From Falsiruegeria litorea R37 (GTDB lineage Bacteria; Pseudomonadota; Alphaproteobacteria; Rhodobacterales; Rhodobacteraceae), in assembly GCF_900172225.1 (NCBI RefSeq), contig NZ_FWFO01000001.1, positions 1,302,001 to 1,366,000 on the forward strand: a stretch of DNA of 64,000 nucleotides. Reading direction: 5' to 3'. Made by a program: the position numbers and the translations under genes. Below, piece by piece: positions 7,908 through 17,231 of the stretch (position 1 is its first letter; the number at the start of each line of letters is the position of its first letter). The notes below the pieces were generated by a model, which saw only the letters and a program-made list of their open reading frames with translations, did not search any database and was not told where the DNA came from.

Positions 7908-9581
7908 TTACCTGTCTTGTGTCGGTGTGGTGAACAGATCCTTGCGCAGCGTCATCAGCGCGGCGGGATCGATTTTGGCCTGGATCACGGTTGTCTCGCC
8001 GCTGGCGATGGCTCGGGTCAGGGCCGGGCCCATGCCGCCTGGGCCATCGACCCAGATCCCTTTGCCACCGCAGAGCTCGGCAAAGGAGTCAAAGCGCGGC
8101 GATTGAATTTCCGCCCCCAACAGGCGGCCGCCAAAGAATTCTTGCTGATAGGCCTTTTCAGCGCCCCAGGCCTGATTGTCGAGGACAACGATCACGATAG
8201 GCAGGTCATGCGCGATGGCCGTTTGTATTTCGATCATCGTATAGCCGATGGCCCCATCGCCCATGATGGCCACCACCGGGCGGTCTGGCGCTGCGGCCTT
8301 GGCACCGATCGCTGCGGCCAGGCCAAAGCCGACCAGACCAAAGTCCAGCGGGGTGATCAGTGAGAGCGGATCATAATGCGCGAGCCGGTCGGCAGCCTGA
8401 AGGCAGGTATTGCCCGTATCCAGAGTGACGATTGCGTTCTGAGGCAGTGCGGAGCGGAGCTCGGCCAGGGCGCGGCGTGGGTGCATCGGCAGGGTGGCGA
8501 TCCGGGCTTCGGCGTCTCGTTCGTCGGCAAGGCTGGCCAGGTCTGCGGTGAATGCGGCGCGCCAGTCATCGGCGTTTGGTTTGGTCGCTGATTGCGTGAG
8601 CGCTTCGGCTGTCAGGCGGGCATCGGCCTGCACCGCGATCTCTGCCGGAAAGTATCGCCCCACCGAGGCCCCGTCGATGTCCACATGGGCGATGCGCGTC
8701 TGTGCTCCGACGTAGTCATTGCTGTGAAAGGTCGAATTGAAGCCGAGCCGTGCGCCCAGGACCACCATCACATCGGCTTCGCGGGTCAACCGGCTGGCCA
8801 CGCGATTGCCGCGCGGACCGGCTTGGCCTGCAAACCAGGGGTGTCCGTGCGGCATCACGTCGGCGTGGCCGGTCGAGGCGACGACCGGAACTTCGAGCTT
8901 TTCGGCCAAAGCCGTCAGCGCGTCGCGGCCCTTGCCCCATTTGAAACCGCCGCCAGCAAACAGAACTGGGCGTTCTGCGGTGGACAGCAGCTGGGCAATG
9001 GCGTTGATGTCTTCGGGCGCGGCCGGACCCGGACGCGCAATCTTGATAGGAGCGGGGTCGATGTCGGGCACTTGGGCGGCAAACAGATCACGCGGCACAT
9101 GCAACACCACGGGGCCGCGACGCCCCGAGTTGGCCAGCCGTATCGCATCCTCAAGCATCGCAGGCAGGCGGGCAGCGTCGCTGACCATGACCGACCGTTT
9201 GCTGATCGGAGCAAAAAGCGCAACCTGGTCGACCTCTTGAAAGGTGTCTTTGGCATGATCGCAGCGGCTGATCGCACCGGCAATGACCACCAGCGGCGAA
9301 TAGGCCAGCTGCGCCTCGGCCACTGCTGTCACAAGATTGACCACCCCCGGACCGGCCTGCGCGCCCAAAACCACGCCGGGTTTGCCCGTCATCCGCGCCC
9401 AGGCGTCCGCCATGTGACCGGCGGCACGCTCATCGCGGGCACCGACATAGGCGACGCCGCCGTGCTGATACATCGCGTCATAGAGTTCGAGCATCGAACC
9501 GCCGAGCAGGCCGAACACGGTGTCGATCCCATTTGCCTTCAATACGCGATAGGCCGCTTCGCCGCCGGTGATCTGTGTCAT
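7908..9581 (-). CDS. Thiamine-diphosphate enzyme of the acetolactate synthase family
   Basis: A 557-residue protein with the three-domain ThDP fold. The N-terminal PYR domain has FGLLGGSMLELYD and the catalytic Glu context (RDERAAGHMADAWAR). A central nucleotide-like domain follows. The C-terminal PP domain has GDGAIGYT...DNQAWG, the ThDP/Mg-binding GDG motif. ATG 9581 with AGGAGA upstream is the start; the reading extends further only as noise. The start overlaps the amidase stop as ATGA. It could be a decarboxylase or carboligase (benzoylformate decarboxylase, acetolactate synthase-like). No regulatory subunit gene is adjacent, so valine/isoleucine synthesis is unlikely. Confidence 0.8.
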   Translation of the reverse strand: MTQITGGEAAYRVLKANGIDTVFGLLGGSMLELYDAMYQHGGVAYVGARDERAAGHMADAWARMTGKPGVVLGAQAGPGVVNLVTAVAEAQLAYSPLVVIAGAISRCDHAKDTFQEVDQVALFAPISKRSVMVSDAARLPAMLEDAIRLANSGRRGPVVLHVPRDLFAAQVPDIDPAPIKIARPGPAAPEDINAIAQLLSTAERPVLFAGGGFKWGKGRDALTALAEKLEVPVVASTGHADVMPHGHPWFAGQAGPRGNRVASRLTREADVMVVLGARLGFNSTFHSNDYVGAQTRIAHVDIDGASVGRYFPAEIAVQADARLTAEALTQSATKPNADDWRAAFTADLASLADERDAEARIATLPMHPRRALAELRSALPQNAIVTLDTGNTCLQAADRLAHYDPLSLITPLDFGLVGFGLAAAIGAKAAAPDRPVVAIMGDGAIGYTMIEIQTAIAHDLPIVIVVLDNQAWGAEKAYQQEFFGGRLLGAEIQSPRFDSFAELCGGKGIWVDGPGGMGPALTRAIASGETTVIQAKIDPAALMTLRKDLFTTPTQDR

Positions 9582-10939
9582 CTGTGGTCTCCTGATACGG
9601 TGCGTTCGATCCATCTGGCGAAACGCAAAAGTCTGGCATCGGACCCGCGTGGCCCGGTGATGTGCAACCCCACCGGCATGCCGTCGCGAGAGGTGCCGAA
9701 GGGAAGGGAAATGGACGGAAGCTCGAGGACGGGCGTCAGGGTCACAGTCCGCCAATCTTCGGGCAGCTCGTGGTCCCTTAGGTCGGCCGAGAAGGCGAGG
9801 CCCGTGGTCGTGGGCCAAAGGGCGAAATCATAGGTGTCGAAAAAGCGCGTCGTTGCCTCCCAGACTTGGGTGCGAACCCGACGGTAGTCGACAAGGTCTT
9901 GCAGACTCAGCCCTTCGCCCGACGCGCACGCTGAGATAAAGCTGGCACCAGCCAGCGCCATGTCAGGCTGCATCGCGTCACGATATCCCAAAGCAGACAG
10001 CCCCCGGATCAACCCGCCAAATTGCATGAGTGGCTCCAGATCGGGCGCGCCTTCTTCGATCTGCCACCCCAGCGAGCGGCAGATGTCTGCGACCGGCGCC
10101 AATACGCTCTGGATCGAGGGGTCGACAGAGGCCCCAAAAGGCGCCAGCGACATCGCCAATTTGCGGGGCGGCACCGGTGCATTGAGCTTCGACAGGCTTG
10201 GCGGCTCAAACCAATAGCCCAAGGGCTGCGTCGAGGTGTTGCCCTGCATCACCTCAAGCATCAGCACCAGATCGCTGACGTTGCGGGCCATGGGGCCGGG
10301 GATCGACAACCCGTCAAAGGGTGTCGGATTGGGGTCGTAAGGGATCAGGCCTGAGGTCGGACGATAGCCCACCACGCCGCACCAGGCGGCGGGTGTCCGG
10401 GTCGAGCCAGCCAGGTCGGATCCATCTGCCAGTGGTGCCATCCGCGCGGCCAAGGCCGCCGCCGCGCCGCCGGAACTGCCCGCAACTGTCTTGCGTGTAT
10501 CCAACGGGTTGCGGGTGGTGCCCGAGACCAGGTTCGCAGTCTGACCCGAGAAGGCAAATTCGGGCGTGTTGGTCTTGCCAAAGATCACCGCGCCTGCGTC
10601 GCGCAACCGTTTGACGTGCAGCGCATCGCGTGTTGGCACATGGTCCGCGAAACTCTGCGAGCCGTAGGTGGTGCGCAGTCCTTTGGTTTCGAACACATCC
10701 TTGATGGCAACCGGTACACCGTGCAGCGCCCCGGTGAACTGTCCCTGTGTGGCCATCCGGTCCAGCGCGTCCGCACGTAGCCCGGCACGGTCCCAATCCA
10801 GGGTGACAAAGGCGTTGACCGTATCATTCACCGCCTCAACCCGAGCACGATGCGCGTCCAGTACCTGACGGGCAGTTAACACGCCATTGCGGATCTGCTG
10901 CGCCATGTCGGCTGCGTTCAGGGCGGTGATATCGGTCAT
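9578..10939 (-). CDS. Amidase signature family hydrolase
   Basis: A 453-residue amidase with the Ser-cisSer-Lys triad: Lys in PVAIKDVFETKG (near residue 80), cis-Ser in AGSSGGAAAALAA and nucleophile Ser in GSDLAGSTRTPAAW. It hydrolyses a carboxamide or amide bond, presumably in the cytoplasm as no signal peptide is seen. It is the first gene of a two-gene unit with the ThDP enzyme, coupled by ATGA, so the acid it releases may feed that enzyme. That link is inference. It differs from the GatA in this window by lacking the GatCA context. Confidence 0.85.
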   Translation of the reverse strand: MTDITALNAADMAQQIRNGVLTARQVLDAHRARVEAVNDTVNAFVTLDWDRAGLRADALDRMATQGQFTGALHGVPVAIKDVFETKGLRTTYGSQSFADHVPTRDALHVKRLRDAGAVIFGKTNTPEFAFSGQTANLVSGTTRNPLDTRKTVAGSSGGAAAALAARMAPLADGSDLAGSTRTPAAWCGVVGYRPTSGLIPYDPNPTPFDGLSIPGPMARNVSDLVLMLEVMQGNTSTQPLGYWFEPPSLSKLNAPVPPRKLAMSLAPFGASVDPSIQSVLAPVADICRSLGWQIEEGAPDLEPLMQFGGLIRGLSALGYRDAMQPDMALAGASFISACASGEGLSLQDLVDYRRVRTQVWEATTRFFDTYDFALWPTTTGLAFSADLRDHELPEDWRTVTLTPVLELPSISLPFGTSRDGMPVGLHITGPRGSDARLLRFARWIERTVSGDHR

Positions 10940-11131
10940 CCATCGGGCCTTTCGGTGCTTTTCGCCCCTGTTGTGCCAGAGGACGTTTCACCGGAACGAT
11001 AAAAAATCGCGCCCGTATTCTCACCCACAAACCGACCGCAGTGAGGTCGGTCCGCGACCTCGTGCAGCCCGCCAGAGGGGCGCAATGCGATCACGAGGGC
11101 CGTGGATTGGATCACGGGCGCTTCCATCCGT

Positions 11132-13549
11132 TTACCCATCCTGTCGGGGTCTCAGATTGTCAGGATCAAACGCCGGTTCATCCAGCACCGTCATCGCGTA
11201 CTCTTGATTGAGCAGCATCACGCTCAGCCCCTGATGGGGCGTGCCTTTACGTACAAAGACAAAGGCCAGGCTTTTGTCGACCGTGTAGCCATGACCGCCC
11301 GAGGTGGTCAGCCCAACGGGCGCGCCATTCAGCAAAACCGCCTCGCCGCCATGCACGTCGATCCTGTCAGAGTGAACCTCGCAATAGAGCAGTTCCCAGC
11401 CGACATGATCCTTGGTCGCAAGCGCGGCCTCTTTCCCGATGAAATCGCGCCCCTCTGGACGAAAGAACCGATCAAGGCCCACGTCGAACATGCCGATGTC
11501 TGTGGTCAGCTCACCTGATGCGCGATAGGCTTTTTCCATCCGCAACCCGTTGAAGGCATAGCCGCCCAGATCGACCAAACCATGCGCTGCACCAATATCA
11601 TGCAGCTTGTCATAAACCTCGGCAATGCGGTCCAGCGGCAGGTGCAACTCCCACCCGAGTTCTCCGGTAAAGGCCACGCGAAGGGCATAACATGGCACGC
11701 CGAAGACCTTGATTTCTTGTCCCGACAACCAGCGGAATGCGGCGTTTGACAGGTTCGCATCGGTGGCTTGGGACAGGATCGCGCGCGAGGCCGGACCAGA
11801 CAGTGCCAGCATCCCCCAGTCGTTGGTGCGGTTGGTCAGAGCGACATCCTCATCCGGCAGGACATGGGACTGCATCCAGGCGAAATCCGGGTTGGCGCGG
11901 GCAATCGGCGAGCCGGTGAAATAGCGCCCCTCGCTGATCCGCCAGATGGTGATTTCCGTCTCGAACCGCCCTTTGTCGGTCAACAGGTGACACAGTCCGA
12001 TTGACCCGTCCTTGGCCGGGATCTTGTTGGCCGACAGCCGGTCCAGCAGCTTGCCCGCGTCGCGCCCGGTGATTTCGAACTGGGCAAAGGCGCAGAGGTC
12101 GATGACACCAGCGGCGGCTCGGGTTGCCTTCGCCTCGGTCATTGCGTTTGCGCGCCAGTTCTGGTGACCCCAGCCGATCTGCTCGACCTCGCCCACCTTG
12201 CCAAAATAGCGCGGTCGTTCCCAGCCCGCGACCTCGCCAAAGACTGCGCCCTTGGCGGCCAGACGGTCGTAGAGCGGGTGTTTGTTCAGCGGTCGCAAGG
12301 AGTGGAACTGTTTGCCGGGGCAGGGGGTGTCATGGCGGCGCATGAACTCGTCCTTGGTGCGCTCGACAATGAAGTTGTCGGTGCTGAAATCGCCATAGCG
12401 GCGTGGGTCCATCGACCGCGTGTTGATCTCGGCCTCGCCATGTGCCATCCAATCGGCCAGCACCTTGCCCGCGCCGCCGCCCCAGGCCAGACCAATGGAG
12501 GACCCGCAGGACAGCCAGACATTGGGCGCGCCCGAGGGACCGACCAGCATGCCGCCGTCCGGCGTGTGGGTGATGGCCCCGCGCACAACGCGTTTGATCC
12601 CAAGCTCGGCAAGGATCGGCATCTTGTCGAAGGCAACCATGAGGAAATCACCAATCGAGTCGTAATCAGCCTCGAAGAGCTCATTCTCGGCCGCCCATGG
12701 CGCACCCTGCGGCATTTCCCAGACCGTTGGGCAGACGTGCCCCTCGTAGATCCCGATCAGGCCGGATTTCTGCTCCTGTCTAATGTATCCGCCAAAAGCG
12801 TTGTCGCGCATCACCGGCAGTTCGGGGCGGTCAAGGAATTCGGGCACCGTGTCGGTCACCAGATAGTGGTGCAGGCACGAAACCGACGGGATCTTAAGTC
12901 CGAACCATTCGCCGACTTGGTTGGCATAAGAGCCTGCCGCGATGACAACATGTTCTGCCAACACATCGCCCTTTTCGGTCGCGAGCCGCCACATGTCGCC
13001 TTGACGGCTGGCCCCGACCACCCGGTTGTGGCGCTCGATCGTGGCCCCGCGTGCACGGGTCGCGGCAGCCAGCGCCATGGTCACGCCCGAGGGGTCGATA
13101 TGGCCATCCTCAAACGTCTGAACAGCCGCCTTTACGTCATCGACCTTGTAGAACGGGTTGCCCTTCGCGACCTCCTCCGGTCCGACAAGTTCCATCGGCA
13201 GATCCAGCAGTTTGCCGACCCCCATGATGGATTTCATCCAGTCGACTTCGTCGTCCGTGGTGGCGATGCGAAAGCCGCCAACCTCATGCCATCCGATGCT
13301 TTGGCCGGTCTCTTTTTCAACCCGCTTGTAGGTCTCGATCGAGGTCTTGTTGATCCAGCCCGCGACGCGGCTGCCAACCGCATGGGCGATCTGGCCGGCG
13401 GCGTGCCATGTGGACCCGCTGGTGAGTTCCGCTTTTTCAAACAGGATCGTGTCTGTCCAGCCGTTTTCGGCCAGCTGGAACTGCGCGGCGACGCCCATGA
13501 TGCCGCCGCCGATGATGGCGACCTGGGTGGTGCGGATGGTATCGGTCAT
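11132..13549 (-). CDS. FAD-dependent dimethylglycine/sarcosine dehydrogenase-like protein with GcvT domain (A)
   Basis: An 805-residue two-part enzyme. Residues about 8-370 are a DAO-type FAD domain with a GGGIMG dinucleotide motif and SGSTWHAAGQ; the His there aligns with the residue that carries covalent FAD in mammalian dimethylglycine dehydrogenase. Residues about 430-800 are a GcvT/aminomethyltransferase domain that binds tetrahydrofolate (FTGELGWELHLP). The family oxidatively removes an N-methyl group and passes it to tetrahydrofolate. It is the last gene of a four-gene operon, coupled by ATGA to the previous one. It differs enough from its neighbour to suggest a distinct substrate. Confidence 0.85.
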   Translation of the reverse strand: MTDTIRTTQVAIIGGGIMGVAAQFQLAENGWTDTILFEKAELTSGSTWHAAGQIAHAVGSRVAGWINKTSIETYKRVEKETGQSIGWHEVGGFRIATTDDEVDWMKSIMGVGKLLDLPMELVGPEEVAKGNPFYKVDDVKAAVQTFEDGHIDPSGVTMALAAATRARGATIERHNRVVGASRQGDMWRLATEKGDVLAEHVVIAAGSYANQVGEWFGLKIPSVSCLHHYLVTDTVPEFLDRPELPVMRDNAFGGYIRQEQKSGLIGIYEGHVCPTVWEMPQGAPWAAENELFEADYDSIGDFLMVAFDKMPILAELGIKRVVRGAITHTPDGGMLVGPSGAPNVWLSCGSSIGLAWGGGAGKVLADWMAHGEAEINTRSMDPRRYGDFSTDNFIVERTKDEFMRRHDTPCPGKQFHSLRPLNKHPLYDRLAAKGAVFGEVAGWERPRYFGKVGEVEQIGWGHQNWRANAMTEAKATRAAAGVIDLCAFAQFEITGRDAGKLLDRLSANKIPAKDGSIGLCHLLTDKGRFETEITIWRISEGRYFTGSPIARANPDFAWMQSHVLPDEDVALTNRTNDWGMLALSGPASRAILSQATDANLSNAAFRWLSGQEIKVFGVPCYALRVAFTGELGWELHLPLDRIAEVYDKLHDIGAAHGLVDLGGYAFNGLRMEKAYRASGELTTDIGMFDVGLDRFFRPEGRDFIGKEAALATKDHVGWELLYCEVHSDRIDVHGGEAVLLNGAPVGLTTSGGHGYTVDKSLAFVFVRKGTPHQGLSVMLLNQEYAMTVLDEPAFDPDNLRPRQDG

Positions 13550-15945
13550 TGGAACGCCTCTTTAGCGGGTTTGCGTGAGATGCGCGCGCTGTACCGGGTG
13601 CAGGCGATTTCGACCTCGAAGCCCGGGATGACATCGCCATCCTGCAGCCCCTGGGGGAGGGACGTGAGCATGGCCAGTGCAACCGAGCGACCAAAGCGAT
13701 AGCTCCACGCGGCCGAGGTGATCTGCCCCACAACCTTGCCGTCGAAATAGATCGGCTCATCATGGATCGGGATCGCGTCGGGATCATCAAAGAGCAGCGA
13801 GACGATTTGGCGCTCGGGGTCGTGATCCTTCAACGCTGCCTCGCCCACAAAACCCGTGCCAAAGGCGCAGAAGGCCCCCAGCCCTGCCTCTGGCGGGGTG
13901 GTGCCCGGGGTCAGTTCGTGGCCAAAGGCGCGGAATCCGCTTTCGATGCGCAGACTGCCCGAGGCATATAGCCCCGCGTGACTGGCGCCCGCTTCGACCA
14001 ATGCCTCATAGGCCGTCATGGCCATGTCCGAGGGGATGTAAAGCTCGTACCCCTCCTCGCCGGTGAAACTCAGCCGCCCGACCCATCCTCGCGCCAGCCC
14101 GATTTCGACTGGTGCAAAGTGAAAGCGTTTCAGCTCTGGCACCGGTGTGTTGCTGGTGGCTTGCAGCACCTCGCGCGCCTTTGCCCCCGCCAGCCCGATA
14201 ATGGCATAGCCGCTGGTCACATCCGTGAACTCAACCCGGAAATCACCCCGCGTCTCACGCATGCGTTTGAGGTCGCGCACAACCTCGCCCGCGCCGACGA
14301 TGAGCAGATAGGTATCCGGCCCGTGGCGCTGCACGGTCAGGTCGCTTTCAACACCGCCGCGTGCGTTCAGAATCTGGGTGTAGGCGATCCGCCCCTCGGC
14401 AATGTCCATCTGTGCGGCACAGAGGTGGTTGAGGAAATCCTTTGCATCCGGGCCTTGTACCATGATCTTGCCAAAGGCGCTCTGGTCCAGGATCGCGGCG
14501 CCGGTGCGACAAGTCTCGACCTCTTGCGCCACCTGCTCGCGCCAGGCCGGAACACCAAAGCTGAGCGGCAGATGCGCCGCCTCGCCGCCAAAATGCACCG
14601 CGCGCTCCCAGCCGCCCCTGCTTTCAAACTGCGCGCCAGCCGCAACAAGCCCCACATGGATGGGTGAGCGGCGTTGGCCCCGGGCGGTGTCCATCGACCG
14701 ACCGGGAAAGGGGTTGTCATAGTGACGGCCCAGAACCTCGGGAATACGCGCCTCCAAGGCACCCAACACGTTCATCTCGGGGCTGAAGCGGCGGATGTCG
14801 GCCTCGTTCAGCTCCATCGTGGGCTCACCCGCGATGATCCATTCTGCCATCGCCTTGCCCGCGCCCCCGGCCAGCGCGATGCCGGTGGAGTTCATGCCGC
14901 CCATCAGGAACAGGCCCGGCACCTCGGGGCTTTCACCCAGCATGAACTGGCTGTCGAGGGTAAAACTTTCGGGCCCGTTCAGCAGCATCCGCACCTCGGC
15001 CCGCTCCAGCGCTGGTATCCGGCGCAGGGCGTTTTCCATCATCGGCATGAAGTGATCCCAATCCTCGTCCAGCAGATCAAAGCTGAAATCGGCGGGCAGA
15101 CGCTCCAGCGGCAGTCCTTTGGCGTGTGGTTCAAAGCAGCCCACCAGCAGCCCCTCGACATCGTCGCGGGCGTAAAGGAAGGCGTCCTGATCGTTCAGCG
15201 TCGGCAGATGCGCACCCTTGCCAAGCGCCTGCACCTCGGGCAGCGGTTTGGTCAGGATGTAGAAATGTTCGCAGGCGTACAGCGGCATATGCGCGCCCGC
15301 CATGGCGGCCACTTCACGGGACCAGAGGCCACAGGCAATCACCACCTCATCGGCCTCGATCACATGCTCGCCTACCTCAACGCCCGAGATACGCCCGGCC
15401 TTTTTTTGCAGGCCGGTGACGGTGGTATCCTCAAAGATCTGAACGCCGCGTGCGCGGGCCCCCTTAGACAGCGCAAGCGCCACATCCGAGGGATTCACCC
15501 GCCCGTCCGCAGGGGACCAGACCGCGCCGATCACATCGTCTGTTTCGATCAGCGGCCAAAGCTCCTTGGCGCGGGGGGCATCGACCACGTCTGCCTCAAG
15601 CCCAAAGGCGCGGCCAAGCGAGACCTGACGCTTGATGTTGGTCAGGCGGTCCTGGTTCGTGGCCAACGTCAGCGACCCGGTTTGGGTCCAGCCGGTGGCC
15701 TGCCCGGTCTCGCGCTCCAGCTCGCCGTAAAGATCGATCGAGTAGTTGATCAGCTTGGTCAGCGTCGCCGAGGGGCGCAACCTGCGCACCAACCCGGCGG
15801 CGTGCCATGTTGTTCCGCTCGTCAGTTTCGAGCGTTCCAGCACCACGATGTCTGTGCGTCCCTCGCGGGCCAGATGATAGGCGATAGAACAGCCGATGAC
15901 GCCGCCGCCTATGATAACGGTCTTTGCATGACGGGGCAGGGTCAT
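13546..15945 (-). CDS. FAD-dependent dimethylglycine/sarcosine dehydrogenase-like protein with GcvT domain (B)
   Basis: A 799-residue FAD plus GcvT fusion with the layout of gene A but clearly divergent sequence. The FAD motif is GGGVIGCSIAYH, and SGTTWHAAGLV carries the candidate covalent-FAD His. The GcvT part has FTGEEGYELYIP. Expected chemistry is N-demethylation with transfer of the one-carbon unit to tetrahydrofolate. It overlaps the aminotransferase upstream and gene A downstream by ATGA on both sides. Having two such enzymes next to each other fits stepwise removal of two methyl groups, for example dimethyl to monomethyl to free amine. Confidence 0.85.
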   Translation of the reverse strand: MTLPRHAKTVIIGGGVIGCSIAYHLAREGRTDIVVLERSKLTSGTTWHAAGLVRRLRPSATLTKLINYSIDLYGELERETGQATGWTQTGSLTLATNQDRLTNIKRQVSLGRAFGLEADVVDAPRAKELWPLIETDDVIGAVWSPADGRVNPSDVALALSKGARARGVQIFEDTTVTGLQKKAGRISGVEVGEHVIEADEVVIACGLWSREVAAMAGAHMPLYACEHFYILTKPLPEVQALGKGAHLPTLNDQDAFLYARDDVEGLLVGCFEPHAKGLPLERLPADFSFDLLDEDWDHFMPMMENALRRIPALERAEVRMLLNGPESFTLDSQFMLGESPEVPGLFLMGGMNSTGIALAGGAGKAMAEWIIAGEPTMELNEADIRRFSPEMNVLGALEARIPEVLGRHYDNPFPGRSMDTARGQRRSPIHVGLVAAGAQFESRGGWERAVHFGGEAAHLPLSFGVPAWREQVAQEVETCRTGAAILDQSAFGKIMVQGPDAKDFLNHLCAAQMDIAEGRIAYTQILNARGGVESDLTVQRHGPDTYLLIVGAGEVVRDLKRMRETRGDFRVEFTDVTSGYAIIGLAGAKAREVLQATSNTPVPELKRFHFAPVEIGLARGWVGRLSFTGEEGYELYIPSDMAMTAYEALVEAGASHAGLYASGSLRIESGFRAFGHELTPGTTPPEAGLGAFCAFGTGFVGEAALKDHDPERQIVSLLFDDPDAIPIHDEPIYFDGKVVGQITSAAWSYRFGRSVALAMLTSLPQGLQDGDVIPGFEVEIACTRYSARISRKPAKEAFQ

Positions 15946-17231
15946 GTCAGCACCCCGTCACGGATCATTCGGGCCAATGTGCGGCGGAAGGCGTCCAGAG
16001 CTTCGTCGACCAACTCAGGGGTATGGGCTGCCGACGTCAGGCCTGAGGTATAGGCCATCATGTCGATCCCCTCGGCCAACATGCCGTCGCGGTAGGCGGT
16101 GACCTGGGCTGAGGGCAGGCCGCGGATCTGGGCAGGGGTCAACCCATTCAGCGTGGAATGTCCGAAAGAGACATGAAAGATCGAGCTGTCCCCATAAGCC
16201 AGGCCCGGCACGCCGGCCTGAGCAAAAGCGGTGTTCATGCCATCGCGCATGCGCTGGGCCATACTGTCGGCCTGCGCCTGCGCCTCGCCGCTGGCCAGGA
16301 GAGGCATCGCAGCGCAGGCGGCCGCGGCAATCAGCGGAGACCCGTTGAACGTGCCCTTGTGGCTGACCGCAGGGGCGAGGCCATCCCGTTGGGTGGCGTT
16401 GTTCATCAGATCCATGATGTCGGCGCGTCCACAGACGGCCCCACCCGGAAGACCTCCGGTTACGACTTTGGCAAGGGTCGTCAGATCGGGGGTCAGGTCA
16501 TCTCGGGTCTGGCGTCCCCCCGGTGACCAGCGAAAGCCGGTGATGATCTCGTCAAAGACGAGGACAACACCGGCGGCTCGGGCAACATCATGCAAGGCCC
16601 GCAATCTGTCCGTTTCCAGAGGCACGCAGCCATAATTCGCGCCCGAGGCCTCGATGATCACCGTACCGATACGATCGTCTTGCAGGGCGCGTGCCATGGC
16701 CTGTGGCTCGGCGGCACATATGTCGATCAGATCGTTCACGCAGCCGGGGATTCCCAGGCTGGGGGCCGCATCGCTGCCGGGTTTGGACCCCTTAAGCGCG
16801 TGATCGTGCCAGCCGTGAAAATGGCCGTCGATCCGCAAAACGCGCTCTTTGCCGGACCATGCACGTGCCAGGCGAAGGGCCAGCATCGTGGCTTCGGTTC
16901 CCGAGGCGGTAAAACGGGTGCGTTCGGCGCATGGAAAAAGCCGGTTCACCCATTCTGCCCATTCGAGCTCTGCCTCGTGGCAATCGGCGCTGAATATCCC
17001 GCGCTCTGCCTGTCGCTGAACCGCTTCGACGATTGCCGGATGGCTGTGGCCCAGCATCTGGCTGGCGCTTCCCATCTTGAAATCTACATAGCGGCGGCCC
17101 TCGACGTCCCATTTTTCGGCACCGCTGGCGCGGGTGATGTAAATCGGGTGCGGCGCGCGATAGCGCAGCTCATGGCTGACCCCGCCCGGCAGGGCTGTGC
17201 GGGCGCGTTGTGACAGGGCAATGTTGGTCAT
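15942..17231 (-). CDS. Class III PLP aminotransferase (glutamate-1-semialdehyde aminomutase-like)
   Basis: A 429-residue fold-type I PLP enzyme. It shows the substrate-end GSASQMLGHSHP, SGTEATMLALRLAR (phosphate-binding Ser-Gly-Thr), FDEIITGFRW (Asp that holds the pyridine nitrogen) and LAKVVTGGLPGGA, whose Lys forms the Schiff base. It resembles HemL, but its place inside a methylamine-type operon and the absence of other haem genes suggest a catabolic aminotransferase acting on the fully demethylated amine. That assignment is inference. Both ends overlap neighbours by ATGA. Confidence 0.85.
   Translation of the reverse strand: MTNIALSQRARTALPGGVSHELRYRAPHPIYITRASGAEKWDVEGRRYVDFKMGSASQMLGHSHPAIVEAVQRQAERGIFSADCHEAELEWAEWVNRLFPCAERTRFTASGTEATMLALRLARAWSGKERVLRIDGHFHGWHDHALKGSKPGSDAAPSLGIPGCVNDLIDICAAEPQAMARALQDDRIGTVIIEASGANYGCVPLETDRLRALHDVARAAGVVLVFDEIITGFRWSPGGRQTRDDLTPDLTTLAKVVTGGLPGGAVCGRADIMDLMNNATQRDGLAPAVSHKGTFNGSPLIAAAACAAMPLLASGEAQAQADSMAQRMRDGMNTAFAQAGVPGLAYGDSSIFHVSFGHSTLNGLTPAQIRGLPSAQVTAYRDGMLAEGIDMMAYTSGLTSAAHTPELVDEALDAFRRTLARMIRDGVLT

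Noticed and set aside
9578-10939. Second gatA copy
   Set aside because: It has the amidase triad but lacks GatA-specific segments and gatC/gatB context, and it is coupled to a ThDP enzyme, so it is a catabolic amidase.
11032-11052. ACCGACC/GGTCGGT hairpin between the GcvT operon and the amidase gene
   Set aside because: The stem is short and lacks a T tract on either strand, so I do not call it a terminator.
12164-16053. Very long plus-strand open readings (512 and 459 codons) opposite the FAD/GcvT genes
   Set aside because: They are antisense shadows produced by high GC third positions. The minus-strand genes have clear domains and ATGA-coupled ends, while these readings have no family-like motifs and no ribosome sites.
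15942-17231. hemL (glutamate-1-semialdehyde aminomutase for haem synthesis)
   Set aside because: The fold is the same, but the gene is translationally coupled inside a methylamine-type catabolic operon, so a catabolic aminotransferase is more likely.
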